64,000 nt of DNA from Bacillota bacterium (GTDB lineage Bacteria > Bacillota > Clostridia > Christensenellales > Aristaeellaceae). The notes under the pieces are model-generated. The model worked only from the letters and a program-made list of their open reading frames with translations, was not told where the DNA came from and ran no database searches. How positions within the stretch are numbered: the first letter of the stretch is position 1; every line of letters starts with the position of its first letter. Positions 1 through 8,815 of the stretch are shown piece after piece. Location: positions 1 through 64,000 of the forward strand of contig JAEZRP010000011.1 in assembly GCA_023444095.1 (NCBI GenBank), given 5' to 3'. The position numbers and the translations under genes were made by a program.

Positions 1-44
1 CAGGGCCACAACCTGGCACTCTAACCAACTGAGCTATACCCACC
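1..44 (-). tRNA. tRNA-His(GTG), 5' part only
   Basis: Read on the minus strand this is the 5' part of a tRNA: an extra G before a seven-base acceptor arm, T8-A9, a D arm with AGCTCAGTTGG, and an anticodon loop TTGTGGC giving anticodon GTG (His). The extra 5' G (position 44) is the usual identity mark of tRNA-His. The variable loop, T arm and 3' acceptor strand lie beyond the window edge. It follows tRNA-Arg by five bases, so the two are probably cut from one transcript. Confidence 0.9.
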
Positions 45-49
45 ATATC

Positions 50-126
<77 letters not shown>

Positions 127-166
127 AGCTGGCGCGGAAGGGAGAAGAACCCGCCGACAAGTCAGT

Positions 167-195
167 ATTATATCACCTCCCGGCAGAAATGTCCA
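167..195 (-). promoter_or_regulatory. Sigma-A promoter of the tRNA-Arg/tRNA-His transcript
   Basis: On the minus strand TGGACA (195-190) and TATAAT (172-167) are separated by 17 bp. Transcription would start near position 160, about 35 bp upstream of mature tRNA-Arg. Confidence 0.7.
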
Positions 196-295
196 TACTT
201 CCCACGAAAAAATGCTCGTTAATTTCAACGATCCGTGATACAATTAGGTATGCGTGTCGGAATGTCACGCCACAAAAGGAACATGAGAGGTGCAT

Positions 296-1558
296 ATGAG
301 GCGCATCATCGCGGTGCTCCTGTCGCTGATTCTGCTCGGCTCTACCGCGCGCGCGGAGGGCTATGCGTTCCGCTTCGAGGGCGGCGCGGCGGTCGTGGAC
401 GAGAATGGGACGACAATCATCGCGCCCGGGATATACGAGGATCTCTACGCACTGTACGCGGACGACGGAACGGTCGCGGGCTATGCCGCCGGGACCCAGG
501 TGGGAGGCGCGCTCCGGTATGCCATCCTGTCGCCCGAGGGCGAAGAGCGAACCGACTTCTCATACACATCGGTCGCATGGGCCGGAGCGTCCTTCATTTG
601 CGGCGCGGACGGTTCATACCGGATCGTATCGGGCGCGGGCGCAGAGAGTGCGGACGCGTATGCCGCGATCGCCTACGCGGGCGACGGTGCGTTTCTGACG
701 CTCTCGGGGAACGTCAACGACGATATCGCCGACCCGCTCGCGCTGCTCGCGGAGAACGGCATCAAATGGCAGATGGGCATCTATGTGCTCTACGGGCTCG
801 GGATGTTTTCCGAGGATCTCATGCCCGTCTGCGACGGCGGGAGCGTACGGTTCGGATACATCGGAAGGGACGGCGCGTGGAAGATTCCGGCTCAATACGA
901 ATACGCCGGGGATTTCAAGGACGGGTACGCGGTCGTCTCCACCCAGACGGGCTACGGCGTCATCGACGCCACCGGCGCCGTAGCGGTTAATCCGGATTTC
1001 GACTTCATCGAGCGGGAGGGAAACCGTATCCTCGCCGTGAAGGGCGGCGCGCTCGCGCTGTACGAAGTCGGCGCGGACGGCCTTTCAAAGGCGTTCGAGA
1101 CGGACGTTGCCGACGCCTCCCCCCGCCTGTCTGGCGCGAGCGTCGTGCTGTACGGGAGCGAGGGCGTGACCGTGCTGGGCGCGGACGGGGCGGCGCGCTT
1201 CGTCGCCTCCCCCACCGCTTCGGTCAGCGAAGCGGGCGGCCTCTACGTGGTCCGGGACGGCGACTGGGCCGCGGCGAGCGCTTATCTCGCCAACGGAAGC
1301 GGCGTTCCGGTATCTGCGAAGTATAACACCATCCGGCTTCTCGAGGGCGAAGGGGAAAACGCGCTGTTCGCTTACGGCGTTATGGCGGCTGACTCCTACG
1401 ACATAATGTTCGGCATGATGCGCGGGGACGGTGAAATCGTGACGGAGGCGAAGTTTGACGAGTTTGTGCGCGTCGGGCCGGGCCTCTTCTGCGCGACGGA
1501 AGCTGGCGACGCGTCGCTTATCGACGGGTCGGGAGGGCGCATTTCCGGGATAGAATGA
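296..1558 (+). CDS. Secreted WG-repeat protein
   Basis: Predicted exported protein of 420 residues. The first 20 residues form a signal peptide (basic MRR, a leucine-rich core, then ARA-EG). The rest contains divergent WG (KWG-type) repeats, for example GYIGRDGAWKIPAQYEYAG and the following GYGVIDATG segment; such repeats are thought to fold as beta-propeller-like blades and usually have no enzymatic role. A GTG at 290 is in frame, but GAGAGG at 284-289 is spaced correctly only for the ATG at 296. The stop codon abuts the stop of the convergent carboxypeptidase gene. Function beyond extracytoplasmic binding or scaffolding cannot be stated. Confidence 0.75.
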   Translation: MRRIIAVLLSLILLGSTARAEGYAFRFEGGAAVVDENGTTIIAPGIYEDLYALYADDGTVAGYAAGTQVGGALRYAILSPEGEERTDFSYTSVAWAGASFICGADGSYRIVSGAGAESADAYAAIAYAGDGAFLTLSGNVNDDIADPLALLAENGIKWQMGIYVLYGLGMFSEDLMPVCDGGSVRFGYIGRDGAWKIPAQYEYAGDFKDGYAVVSTQTGYGVIDATGAVAVNPDFDFIEREGNRILAVKGGALALYEVGADGLSKAFETDVADASPRLSGASVVLYGSEGVTVLGADGAARFVASPTASVSEAGGLYVVRDGDWAAASAYLANGSGVPVSAKYNTIRLLEGEGENALFAYGVMAADSYDIMFGMMRGDGEIVTEAKFDEFVRVGPGLFCATEAGDASLIDGSGGRISGIE

Positions 1559-2686
1559 TCAAAAGGCAAGGAGCCACGCGTCGATGACCCTTCGGAGTGC
1601 GGACTCCATGTTGTTGATGGGAACGTCCCTGCCGTAGAGTAGATCCACGGACGCGATCTCGACGCCGTCGATGTAGGCGACCGCGCGGCCTGCGACGTCG
1701 CCCGCCCTTACCGGTGCGGACGCGGCTTCCGGAATCTGAAGGCCGATCTCGTAGGTCTCCCCGATTTTTAAAGGAAACGCGAACGGGGTCGCGGCGACGA
1801 GGTCGACCCTGTGCGACTGGCCGCCCGAGATGTCGAGCGTTTCGACGGTCTGCCCCGCATCGTAAAAATCTTCCATTGCGTAATACTCGTAACCGTAATT
1901 GAGGAGCATTTCGGCCGTATCAAACCAGGCGGGACAGTTGAGAAGCGCGCCCACAAGCACCATCCCATCCCGCTCTGCCGAGAAAACGAGGCAACGCCCC
2001 GCTCCATCCGTATAGCCCGTCTTGCCCGCCAGCGCGCCCTCACAGGAGGTGAGCAGGCGGTTTTTGTTTTGCAGAACGCGGCTGAACTCGTTGCCGGGCC
2101 AGGGAATGATTTTCTTCTTGGTGGACGCGATGCGGACGAAGTCTTCGTTCCTGATCGCCTCGCGCAGGATGAGCGCCATGGCGCGCGCGGACGCCGCGTG
2201 TCCCTTGGCGTCAAGGCCGTGGGGGTTCACAAAGTGCGCGTCCGCGCCCAACTGCGCCGCGCGCGCGTTCATGAGATCGGCGAACGCGTCCACACTGCCC
2301 GCGACGTGCTCCGCGACCGCCACGGCCGCGTCATTTCCGCTTCGAAGCATCAGGCCGTAGAGCATCTGCTCCATGGTGAGCGTCTCGCCCTCCGAGAGAT
2401 AGATGGACGTGCCGGAGGTTCCGTACGCGTTCGCGCCCGCCGTCACGGTTTCGTTGAGCGAAGAATGCTCGAGCGCGAGAAGGCAGGTCATGATTTTCGT
2501 CGTCGACGCCATGGGCAGCATCTGATCCGCGTTCTGTTCGTAGAGAACACGGCCGCTGACCGCCTCGATCAGGATCGCGCCCTTCGCCTCGACTTTGAAA
2601 TCCTCCTCGATTGTCTCGATCTCCTCCGACAGCACGAGGGCGGGGAGAAGAAAAAGCGCGAGCGCGAGGATGATAAATCTCTTCAT
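1559..2686 (-). CDS. Serine-type D-Ala-D-Ala carboxypeptidase (PBP5/DacF family)
   Basis: Penicillin-binding protein of 375 residues that trims the terminal D-alanine from peptidoglycan stem peptides outside the membrane. An N-terminal signal peptide (residues 1-20) is followed by the peptidase S11 domain with all three motifs: S61-T-T-K64 (nucleophile and base), S116-G-N, and K222-T-G. A beta-rich C-terminal domain from about 285 fits PBP5_C. No clear C-terminal amphipathic anchor is visible, and the protein ends shortly after VIDAWLLAF. Whether it acts in vegetative growth or in the spore cortex cannot be decided here. Its ribosome binding site lies inside a hairpin (2694-2727). Confidence 0.93.
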   Translation of the reverse strand: MKRFIILALALFLLPALVLSEEIETIEEDFKVEAKGAILIEAVSGRVLYEQNADQMLPMASTTKIMTCLLALEHSSLNETVTAGANAYGTSGTSIYLSEGETLTMEQMLYGLMLRSGNDAAVAVAEHVAGSVDAFADLMNARAAQLGADAHFVNPHGLDAKGHAASARAMALILREAIRNEDFVRIASTKKKIIPWPGNEFSRVLQNKNRLLTSCEGALAGKTGYTDGAGRCLVFSAERDGMVLVGALLNCPAWFDTAEMLLNYGYEYYAMEDFYDAGQTVETLDISGGQSHRVDLVAATPFAFPLKIGETYEIGLQIPEAASAPVRAGDVAGRAVAYIDGVEIASVDLLYGRDVPINNMESALRRVIDAWLLAF

Positions 2687-2693
2687 AAAATAC

Positions 2694-2727
2694 CTCCGGC
2701 AAACATTGATACATGTTTATGCCGGAG
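2694..2727 (-). promoter_or_regulatory. Hairpin that contains the carboxypeptidase ribosome binding site
   Basis: CTCCGGC (2727-2721 on the minus strand) pairs with GCCGGAG (2700-2694), extended inside by AAACAT/ATGTTT. The GGAG of the 3' arm is also the Shine-Dalgarno sequence of the gene starting at 2686. The same hairpin sits just after the stop of the upstream DUF1015 gene (2746), so it could be a weak terminator, a translational switch, or both. No U-tract follows. Confidence 0.5.
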
Positions 2728-2745
2728 ATAAGGCGCAGATTCGAT

Positions 2746-3981
2746 TCAGTTCGAGAGGGAGCGCGCTTCGAGGTAGTACCGCTTGTCGCGCGCTTCGCCC
2801 ATGGAAAACGCCTTCCTGGGCAGGACGCCCCTTTCGCGGATGGCCGGGAAGAGCTCTGCCTTGTCGATCTCGCGGAGCAGGAAGCCGACCCCGCCTTTGG
2901 AAGCGAGCGCGCGCAGCTCGTCCTCGCCGTGGATGTAGTCGAGCTCGGCGCCGGGCGCATTCGCCGCGAAGTCGAGCAGGAATGTCTGAAGTTCTGCGAG
3001 GGGATGGGCGTCGAAGCCGTAACCTTTTTCGATGCCGTCCGCGACGATGCGCACGTCGCCGCCCGCGCGCACGGGGATGCCGCGCGCCGCGAGGCAAGCC
3101 TCATATGCCGCCACCGCTTCCCCGCCGTCAACACCCGTCAGCACGCGGTGGATTGGCTCGAAGGCGAGCGCCGACGAATGGATGTTCACAAGCTCGACAA
3201 GCGCGTGCCGGGCCGGATGCGCGGCGGTTTCCTCCGGCGAGAGCGTCTCTTTGATGTCGTTCCAGCAGTTCTTGGCGGCGGCGAGCGAGTGGTTTCCGTC
3301 GCCGACGGCATAGAGAAGCCCGCCGGATTTTTTGCCGAGCGCGTTCAGCGCGTCCGCCGCCCTTTGGGCGAGCGCGTCCTCGACGGCGAAGCCTGCGATG
3401 CGCCCTCCGCCGAGCATCAGATCGAAGTCGTAGAGCGGGCGCATGTTCCCGCGCTCGGATGCGAGTGATTCGATGAGCGTCCTTTCCGGGTCGTCGATCA
3501 GCATCATGACGTGCGGAAGCTCGACCATAGCGCCCGCGCGGATCTTCGCGCGCGGGGGGACGCGCTCGGGGATGGTGCCCTCCGTAGGCCGAACGAGCGC
3601 TCGCGCGCCGGGCGCGTAATCATACGCCTCAAGGTCGATCAGCCCGACGAGCCCGAGCCTGTGGCCGCCTCTCGTCGCGCGGTCGACGAGTACGAAGCCG
3701 TCCTCCACGGCAGGGACGAGCAGTTTTTTCGCGAGGCAATCCCGCATGGCGGCGCGGATCGATTGCGCGTGCGCCTCGCTCTCGCCGAGGTAGATTTCCG
3801 GGAGCGTAAGCCGCAGCGTCGAGGGAGAATCCCCCACGAGCGCCTCCGCCGCGCGCCAGTAGTCCGGATTCGATGTAAACTGGTCGCAGGCGATCACGGC
3901 CCATTTTTCAAGGTCGACGCCCGGCGCGGGAAGCAGGATTTCGCCCGACGAAAAACCGGGCGCGCGGTATGCGCCCGCCAC
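2746..3981 (-). CDS. DUF1015 family protein, last gene of the serine operon
   Basis: A 411-residue soluble protein with the features of DUF1015: an N-terminal segment with WAVIACDQFTSNPDYW, a central GDGNHSLAAAK motif (about residue 228-238) and a late HGEDEL segment. The biochemical function of this family is not established. It starts one base after the stop of serA, and the order serC-serA-DUF1015 on one strand argues for a role tied to serine or phosphoserine metabolism. No phosphoserine phosphatase gene is in the window, so a link to that step is possible but unproven. No signal peptide or membrane segment is visible. Confidence 0.8.
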   Translation of the reverse strand: MAGAYRAPGFSSGEILLPAPGVDLEKWAVIACDQFTSNPDYWRAAEALVGDSPSTLRLTLPEIYLGESEAHAQSIRAAMRDCLAKKLLVPAVEDGFVLVDRATRGGHRLGLVGLIDLEAYDYAPGARALVRPTEGTIPERVPPRAKIRAGAMVELPHVMMLIDDPERTLIESLASERGNMRPLYDFDLMLGGGRIAGFAVEDALAQRAADALNALGKKSGGLLYAVGDGNHSLAAAKNCWNDIKETLSPEETAAHPARHALVELVNIHSSALAFEPIHRVLTGVDGGEAVAAYEACLAARGIPVRAGGDVRIVADGIEKGYGFDAHPLAELQTFLLDFAANAPGAELDYIHGEDELRALASKGGVGFLLREIDKAELFPAIRERGVLPRKAFSMGEARDKRYYLEARSLSN

Positions 3982-3982
3982 G

Positions 3983-5164
3983 CTACGCCTCCGGGGTCAG
4001 GAGCCTGACCCGATAGGTCGTGAGCAAGGTGGCGATCCTGTCGACGAGTTCCCCCGAAGGCGCCTTGTCGAAATCAAGCGCGGTGACTGCAAAGATGCCG
4101 CGCGACTTGTTGACCATGTCGTCGATGTTCAGGTTCTCTTCGGACTCCGTTACCAGCTTCAGCACGCCCTGAATGACGTTTGGTACGTTCTTATGAAGGA
4201 TGAGAAGCCGAGGCTTCCGGACGGGGCCGAGCGGGCAGTCCGGGAAATTGACGGAATTGATGATGGAGCCGCGCTCGATGTAGTTCATGATCTGGCGGGA
4301 GGCCATCACGACGCAGTTATCCTCGCTCTCGGGCGTCGACGCGCCGAGGTGCGGGATGCAGATGACGCCGGGCGCGCCGATCAGGTCGGCGGACGGAAAG
4401 TCGGTGACGTACGCGCGCAGCCTGTTCGCCAGGAGCGCCGCCTTCACCGCCTCGTTGTCGACAAGCCCGCCGCGCGAGAAGTTCAGGAGGACGGCGGTTG
4501 GCTTCATCTTCGCAAGCTTCTCCGCGCCGAACATGTTCCTCGTTTCCGCCGCGAGGGGTACGTGAACGGAGACATAATCGCTTGCGGCAAGCACCTGATC
4601 CATGTCCGTCGCGTGCTTCACCGCGCGAGAGAGCAGCCACGCGTTGTCGACCGAAATAAAGGGGTCATGGCCGAGCACGTTCATATCGAGGGAGACGGAG
4701 GCATTGGCGACGAGCCTCCCGACCGCGCCCAGGCCGATTACGCCCAGCGTCTTCCCGGCGAGTTCCGGGCCGACGAACTGGTTCTTGCCCTTCTCGACGA
4801 GCTTTTCGACCTCGGCGCCCTTGTCCGCGATGGTGTGGCACCAGTTGATGGACTCGACAATTTTGCGTGAAGCGAGGAGCATGCCAGCGAGCACGAGCTC
4901 CTTGACCGCGTTGGCGTTCGCGCCGGGCGTGTTGAACGCGACCACGCCGCGCACGGCGTATTCGTCTACGGGAATGTTGTTGTAACCCGCGCCCGCGCGC
5001 GCGACGCACAGCGTGTTCTCGTCAAGCGCGTACGAATGCATGTCAGCCGAGCGTACGATAATGGCGTCCGGTTTCTCACAGTCGGCGCACACCGCGAACC
5101 TGTTTTCGTCGAGCACGTCTGCGAACACCGGAGAAATCGAATTGAGCGTTTTAATCTGATACAT
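3983..5164 (-). CDS. serA: D-3-phosphoglycerate dehydrogenase
   Basis: Oxidises 3-phosphoglycerate with NAD to 3-phosphohydroxypyruvate, the first step of serine synthesis. The 393-residue protein has the catalytic segment FNTPGANANAVKEL near residue 78, a Rossmann dinucleotide site GVIGLGAVGRLVA near 140, the catalytic His in IPHLGASTPESED near 271, and a C-terminal ACT domain (about 320-393) that in relatives senses serine. It lacks the intervening domain of long SerA forms. It lies two bases after serC and one base before the DUF1015 gene, so all three are probably one transcript. Confidence 0.95.
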   Translation of the reverse strand: MYQIKTLNSISPVFADVLDENRFAVCADCEKPDAIIVRSADMHSYALDENTLCVARAGAGYNNIPVDEYAVRGVVAFNTPGANANAVKELVLAGMLLASRKIVESINWCHTIADKGAEVEKLVEKGKNQFVGPELAGKTLGVIGLGAVGRLVANASVSLDMNVLGHDPFISVDNAWLLSRAVKHATDMDQVLAASDYVSVHVPLAAETRNMFGAEKLAKMKPTAVLLNFSRGGLVDNEAVKAALLANRLRAYVTDFPSADLIGAPGVICIPHLGASTPESEDNCVVMASRQIMNYIERGSIINSVNFPDCPLGPVRKPRLLILHKNVPNVIQGVLKLVTESEENLNIDDMVNKSRGIFAVTALDFDKAPSGELVDRIATLLTTYRVRLLTPEA

Positions 5165-5166
5165 CG

Positions 5167-6252
5167 CTATCTGTGCTCCGTTTCGAATTTTTTCATGAAT
5201 GCGGCGAGCGCCTGGACGCCCTCGACGGGCATGGCGTTGTAGATGCTGGCGCGGATGCCGCCCACGAGCCGGTGGCCTTTGATGTTCGCAAGACCGGCCT
5301 TTCCCGCCTCCTTCGCGAACAGATCGTCGAGTTCCGGGGAGGGCGTGTTGAATGTGACGTTCATGCGGGAGCGGAATTTTTTCTCTGAAACGACGGGCTT
5401 GTAGAAGTCGGAGTCGTCCAGCGCGTCGTAGAGAATGTTCGCCTTTTCGATGTTCGTTTTTTCAATGGCGGGGACGCCGCCCTTTTCTTTCAGCCACTTG
5501 AGGCAAAGGCCCGCCATGTAGACGGCAAAGGTCGGAGGCGTGTTCAGCATGCTTCCCTTATCCGCCTCTTTCTCCCAGTGGAGGACGGAGGGCGTGATAG
5601 GGAGCGCGCGGCCGAACAGGGATTTTTTCACGATCACGAGCGCGAAGCCCGCCGGACCGATGTTCTTCTGCGCGCCCGCATAGATGACGCCGAACTTCGA
5701 GACGTCGTAGACTTCACTGAGGATATTGGAGCTCATGTCAGCGACGAGGGGAACCTCGCCCGTCTCGGGAAGCTGATCGTAGCGAGTTCCAAAGATGGTG
5801 TTGTTGGTTGTGATATGGAAGTAATCCGCGCCCGGATCGAACGTGGCGGGGTCGAGATCGGGGATGCGCGCATAGGAAAGAGCGGCGGAGGAAGCCACGC
5901 AGCTCACTGCGCCGTACTTTTTCGCCTCCTTCATGGCGGTCGAAGCGAAGTTGCCGGAATCGACGTAATCGGCCTTGCCGGAACGGCCCATGAGGTTCAT
6001 GGGGACCGCCGCGAACTGACCCATGGCGCCGCCCTGGAGGAAGAGCACCGCGTAATCCTCCGGAACCTTCATCAGCTCGCGCACCAGTGCTTCCACCTCG
6101 TCGAAGATCTCGATATACATCTTCGCGCGATGGCTCATCTCCATGACGGACATGCCCGTCGAGCCGTAGGACAGCAGTTCGTCCGCCGCTTTTTGGAGCG
6201 CCGCTTCGGGCATGGTGGACGGGCCGGCCGCGAAGTTGTAAACGCGTTGCAT
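5167..6252 (-). CDS. serC: Phosphoserine aminotransferase
   Basis: PLP enzyme that makes O-phosphoserine from phosphohydroxypyruvate and glutamate. The 361-residue protein begins with the family hallmark VYNFAAGPSTMPEAAL and carries the PLP lysine in YAGAQKNIGPAG (about residue 193), with RASIYNAMP near the C-terminus. The ATG at 6252 is preferred over an upstream in-frame ATG at 6309 because GGAGGTG lies eight bases before it and because the family starts here. It is the first gene of the serC-serA-DUF1015 operon. Confidence 0.96.
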   Translation of the reverse strand: MQRVYNFAAGPSTMPEAALQKAADELLSYGSTGMSVMEMSHRAKMYIEIFDEVEALVRELMKVPEDYAVLFLQGGAMGQFAAVPMNLMGRSGKADYVDSGNFASTAMKEAKKYGAVSCVASSAALSYARIPDLDPATFDPGADYFHITTNNTIFGTRYDQLPETGEVPLVADMSSNILSEVYDVSKFGVIYAGAQKNIGPAGFALVIVKKSLFGRALPITPSVLHWEKEADKGSMLNTPPTFAVYMAGLCLKWLKEKGGVPAIEKTNIEKANILYDALDDSDFYKPVVSEKKFRSRMNVTFNTPSPELDDLFAKEAGKAGLANIKGHRLVGGIRASIYNAMPVEGVQALAAFMKKFETEHR

Positions 6253-6280
6253 AGATACACCTCCATATCTGGTTGAATTG

Positions 6281-6309
6281 ATTATATAGAAGTTGGGCGG
6301 AAATGACAA
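6281..6309 (-). promoter_or_regulatory. Sigma-A promoter of the serC operon
   Basis: TTGTCA (6309-6304) and TATAAT (6286-6281) on the minus strand with 17 bp between them. The leader before the serC start is only about 20 nt, so no riboswitch or T-box fits here. Confidence 0.8.
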
Positions 6310-6445
6310 TCCGTTTTCTTTAACTTCTTGATACGTTTGTGTTGCAAAGACATATTATCGCCTGTGGCGTACACCGCGCAAATCACTCCTCATTTTTCCG
6401 TACGTTTGTTTACACAGCCCCGTTTTCATTCGCATAAACGGCGGG

Positions 6446-6474
6446 TTGCGCGCTGCGCGCGGGCGCGGTATAAT
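6446..6474 (+). promoter_or_regulatory. Sigma-A promoter of the SpoU methyltransferase gene
   Basis: TTGCGC (6446-6451), 17 bp, TATAAT (6469-6474). The start site would be near 6481, some 24 nt before the ATG. Confidence 0.7.
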
Positions 6475-6504
6475 AAACAAAAAAGCTTCCGTAGGAGATT
6501 TTGG

Positions 6505-7269
6505 ATGGACGAGATCACGAGCGCGAAAAACACCCTCGTCAAGCTGATGAAATCGCTTTCCGGACGCGCGGCGCGCGCGGAGACGGGACTGATTCTTGTC
6601 GAGGGCGATGTCATGATCCGGGAGGCGCTCGCCTGCGGGCTCGTTCCGCGCGAGGCGGTCGGAACGCGGGAAAAGCTGGCGTTCCTCGAGTCGCTCCCCT
6701 GCCGCGCGCACGTCGTGCCGGAAGGGATTCTCGAGGCCATCTCCGACACAAAATCCCCACAGGGCGCGTGCGTCGCGTTCGAGGCGCCTTCCCCCATCGC
6801 CCTCGACGGCACGCCTGACCGCGTTGTGGCGCTCGACGGCGTGCAGGACCCGGGAAACGTGGGCACGATCTGGCGCACGGCGGACGCGGCGGGCTTTCAG
6901 GCGATTCTCTTCGGCGAAGGGTGCGCGGACGCCACGTCGCCGAAGGTGCTCCGCGCCGCCATGGGGTCAGGCTTCCGGTTGCCTTTCGCGCGGGAAAACG
7001 ATTTGGCCGGAGCGCTCCTTCATATGCGAATGAGGGGCAGCGCGATCCTCGCGTCCGCCCTCGACGGAGCGGATTTCTACGCGGCGGGCGATCCCGGAAG
7101 CCGCTTCGTCCTCGTCATCGGGAGCGAGGCGCACGGGATCTCGGACGCGGTGCGAAATACCGCGACTCGGTTCGTCCGGCTCCCCATGCGAGGCGGCGCG
7201 GAATCCCTCAACGCGGCGGTCGCGGCGGGAATCATGATGTACGAGCTTATGCGGGTGCGCGACGATTGA
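6505..7269 (+). CDS. TrmH/SpoU family RNA 2'-O-methyltransferase
   Basis: SAM-dependent ribose methyltransferase of 254 residues acting on rRNA or tRNA. An N-terminal substrate-binding region (about 1-95, with LILVEGDVMIREAL) is followed by the SPOUT knot domain with its three motifs: LDGVQDPGNVGTIWRTADAAG begins near residue 110, VIGSEAHGI near 205, and LPMRGGAESLNAAVAAG near 230. The start at 6505 follows GTAGGAGA; the open frame to 6328 overlaps the promoter and is not coding. The substrate nucleotide cannot be told from sequence. Confidence 0.92.
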   Translation: MDEITSAKNTLVKLMKSLSGRAARAETGLILVEGDVMIREALACGLVPREAVGTREKLAFLESLPCRAHVVPEGILEAISDTKSPQGACVAFEAPSPIALDGTPDRVVALDGVQDPGNVGTIWRTADAAGFQAILFGEGCADATSPKVLRAAMGSGFRLPFARENDLAGALLHMRMRGSAILASALDGADFYAAGDPGSRFVLVIGSEAHGISDAVRNTATRFVRLPMRGGAESLNAAVAAGIMMYELMRVRDD

Positions 7270-7354
7270 TCGCCCACCCGTTCTTTTTTGTGCGCGAAAA
7301 ATCGGACGCAGCGTGCCGCGGCGTGCTATTCTCATCCTGCGAGGAGTGATGGAG

Positions 7355-8176
7355 ATGGAATGGATCGACCGGATGAACCAAGCGATCGGGTACATCGAGG
7401 AGAATCTGGACGGGGAAATCGATCCGGATGAGATGAGCCGGATCCTGCTGACGCCCTACTCCGTGTTCCAGCGGCTGTTCGGACCGCTTACTGGCATCCA
7501 GCTCTCGGAATACGTCCGCAGGCGGCGGCTTTCCGTAGCGGCGCGCGATCTTCGGGAAACGGACATGCGCGTGATCGACGTGGCGGTAAAGTACGGTTAC
7601 GACTCCGCCGACGCGTTCTCAGCCGCGTTCAGACGGCTCCACGGCGTTTCGCCGCAGGAGGCGCGCAGGCCGGACGTCCGGCTCACGTTCTACCCTCGCA
7701 TGGTATTTTCAATGACGATCACGGGAGGGACAGAAATGGATTACAGGGTCATCGAGAAGGAAGCGTTTCAGGTTGTGGGGGTGCGCAGAACGACGCCTCA
7801 GGCGGGCGGCACCTGGGGAATCGTGAAGGCCGACGGATCGCTCGAGAGGCTATCCGAAATGACGGGCGCATGCGGGTTGGGGCTCTGCTTCGGTTTCGAC
7901 GCCGAGGGGAACAACGACTACATGTGCGGCATGGAGTACGCGGGGCACGCGGGTCATTTCGACGCTTTCGCGTATCCGGGGACGAGGTTCCTCATCTTCC
8001 CCGTGTCGGGCGCGATCTCAGAGGGCGCGCTTGGAAACGCATGGAAGCGCGTCTACGGAGAGTTCATGCCCCAGAGCGACTACAGGCAGCTCGACCTTCC
8101 GACCATCGAGAAGTACATCCTCTGGGATGAAGGCAACGACCATTGCGAAGTTGAAATCATGATCCCCGTCGGTTGA
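7355..8176 (+). CDS. AraC-type regulator with a GyrI-like effector domain
   Basis: A 273-residue transcription factor. Residues 1-100 hold two helix-turn-helix units of the AraC family (MDRMNQ-type first helix, then DVAVKYGYDSADAFSAAFRR and the GVSPQEAR end). Residues from about 128 (DYRVIEKEAFQVVGVRR) form a GyrI-like small-molecule-binding domain, the arrangement found in Rob and in multidrug-response regulators. The ATG at 7355 is chosen because GAGGAG (7341-7346) is eight bases upstream; the ATG at 7349 is too close. A stand-alone GyrI-like protein is encoded two genes downstream, so the genes may respond to one ligand. Confidence 0.9.
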   Translation: MEWIDRMNQAIGYIEENLDGEIDPDEMSRILLTPYSVFQRLFGPLTGIQLSEYVRRRRLSVAARDLRETDMRVIDVAVKYGYDSADAFSAAFRRLHGVSPQEARRPDVRLTFYPRMVFSMTITGGTEMDYRVIEKEAFQVVGVRRTTPQAGGTWGIVKADGSLERLSEMTGACGLGLCFGFDAEGNNDYMCGMEYAGHAGHFDAFAYPGTRFLIFPVSGAISEGALGNAWKRVYGEFMPQSDYRQLDLPTIEKYILWDEGNDHCEVEIMIPVG

Positions 8177-8187
8177 CCGACCGACCA

Positions 8188-8216
8188 CCGTTCCCCATCC
8201 GGGGAGCGGCTTTTTC
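8188..8216 (+). terminator. Intrinsic terminator after the AraC-type regulator
   Basis: CCGTTCCCC (8188-8196) pairs with GGGGAGCGG (8201-8209, one G-U pair) around the loop ATCC, followed by CTTTTTCTC. Confidence 0.85.
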
Positions 8217-8238
8217 TCGATATGAGCGCAAAACACGG

Positions 8239-8267
8239 TTGATCTCGGAAATTGGACGTGGTATAAT
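8239..8267 (+). promoter_or_regulatory. Sigma-A promoter of the flavodoxin/GyrI-like pair
   Basis: TTGATC (8239-8244), 17 bp, TATAAT (8262-8267). The leader to the ATG at 8327 is about 53 nt, long enough for regulation, but no clear structure was seen. Confidence 0.75.
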
Positions 8268-8326
8268 TTGTTAAATTCATTGAAATCAGAAAAGCGTGAA
8301 ATCGATCATATAAGGAGCGGTGAGTT

Positions 8327-8815
8327 ATGAAGGCAATCGTCGTCTATTTCTCCCTGAGCGGGCACACGAAGTACGTCGCGGAGGCGGTCGCCACGAGGTT
8401 GGGTGCCGAAGTGCTGCGGCTCGAGACGAGGAGACCCTACCCGCATAACCGGGCGATGCAGATGGTCGTCGGAGGCTTTGCGGCGATGGTCGGCAGGTCG
8501 CGCAGGCTGAAACCCTATCGTTTTGGAAAGGGCAAGTACGATCTGGTCGTGCTCGCGACGCCGGTATGGGCGAGCAGAATTGTGCCGCCGATGAAGCGGT
8601 TTTTGAAGGAGCATGCGCTTGAAGAGATTCCGGTCGGACTGATCGCGTGCTGCGCGGGCGGAGAGACGAAAGGCGCGCTGGAAATGCTCCGGGCACAGGC
8701 GAAGAACGTGGTCGCAGAATTGAGCCTCGTCGATCCGTCCGCCCAAAACGCGGAGAAAAACCGCGCCGCGATTGATGAATTCTGCGGAAAGCTGAAGGCG
8801 AAGCATGGCGTTTGA
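8327..8815 (+). CDS. Flavodoxin family protein
   Basis: A 162-residue FMN-binding protein. The N-terminal strand and loop VVYFSLSGHTKYVAEAVA form the phosphate-binding loop of flavodoxins, and VLATPVWASRIVPPMKRFL near residue 70-90 forms the isoalloxazine-side loop; the C-terminal region has CCAGGETKGALE. It may carry electrons or act as a small NAD(P)H-dependent reductase. AAGGAGCGG precedes the ATG. It overlaps the next gene by 11 bases, so the two are translationally coupled. Confidence 0.88.
   Translation: MKAIVVYFSLSGHTKYVAEAVATRLGAEVLRLETRRPYPHNRAMQMVVGGFAAMVGRSRRLKPYRFGKGKYDLVVLATPVWASRIVPPMKRFLKEHALEEIPVGLIACCAGGETKGALEMLRAQAKNVVAELSLVDPSAQNAEKNRAAIDEFCGKLKAKHGV

Noticed and set aside
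8268..8326. A possible riboswitch in the flavodoxin leader
   Set aside because: The leader is about 53 nt and AT-rich with no stable stem or recognised motif.
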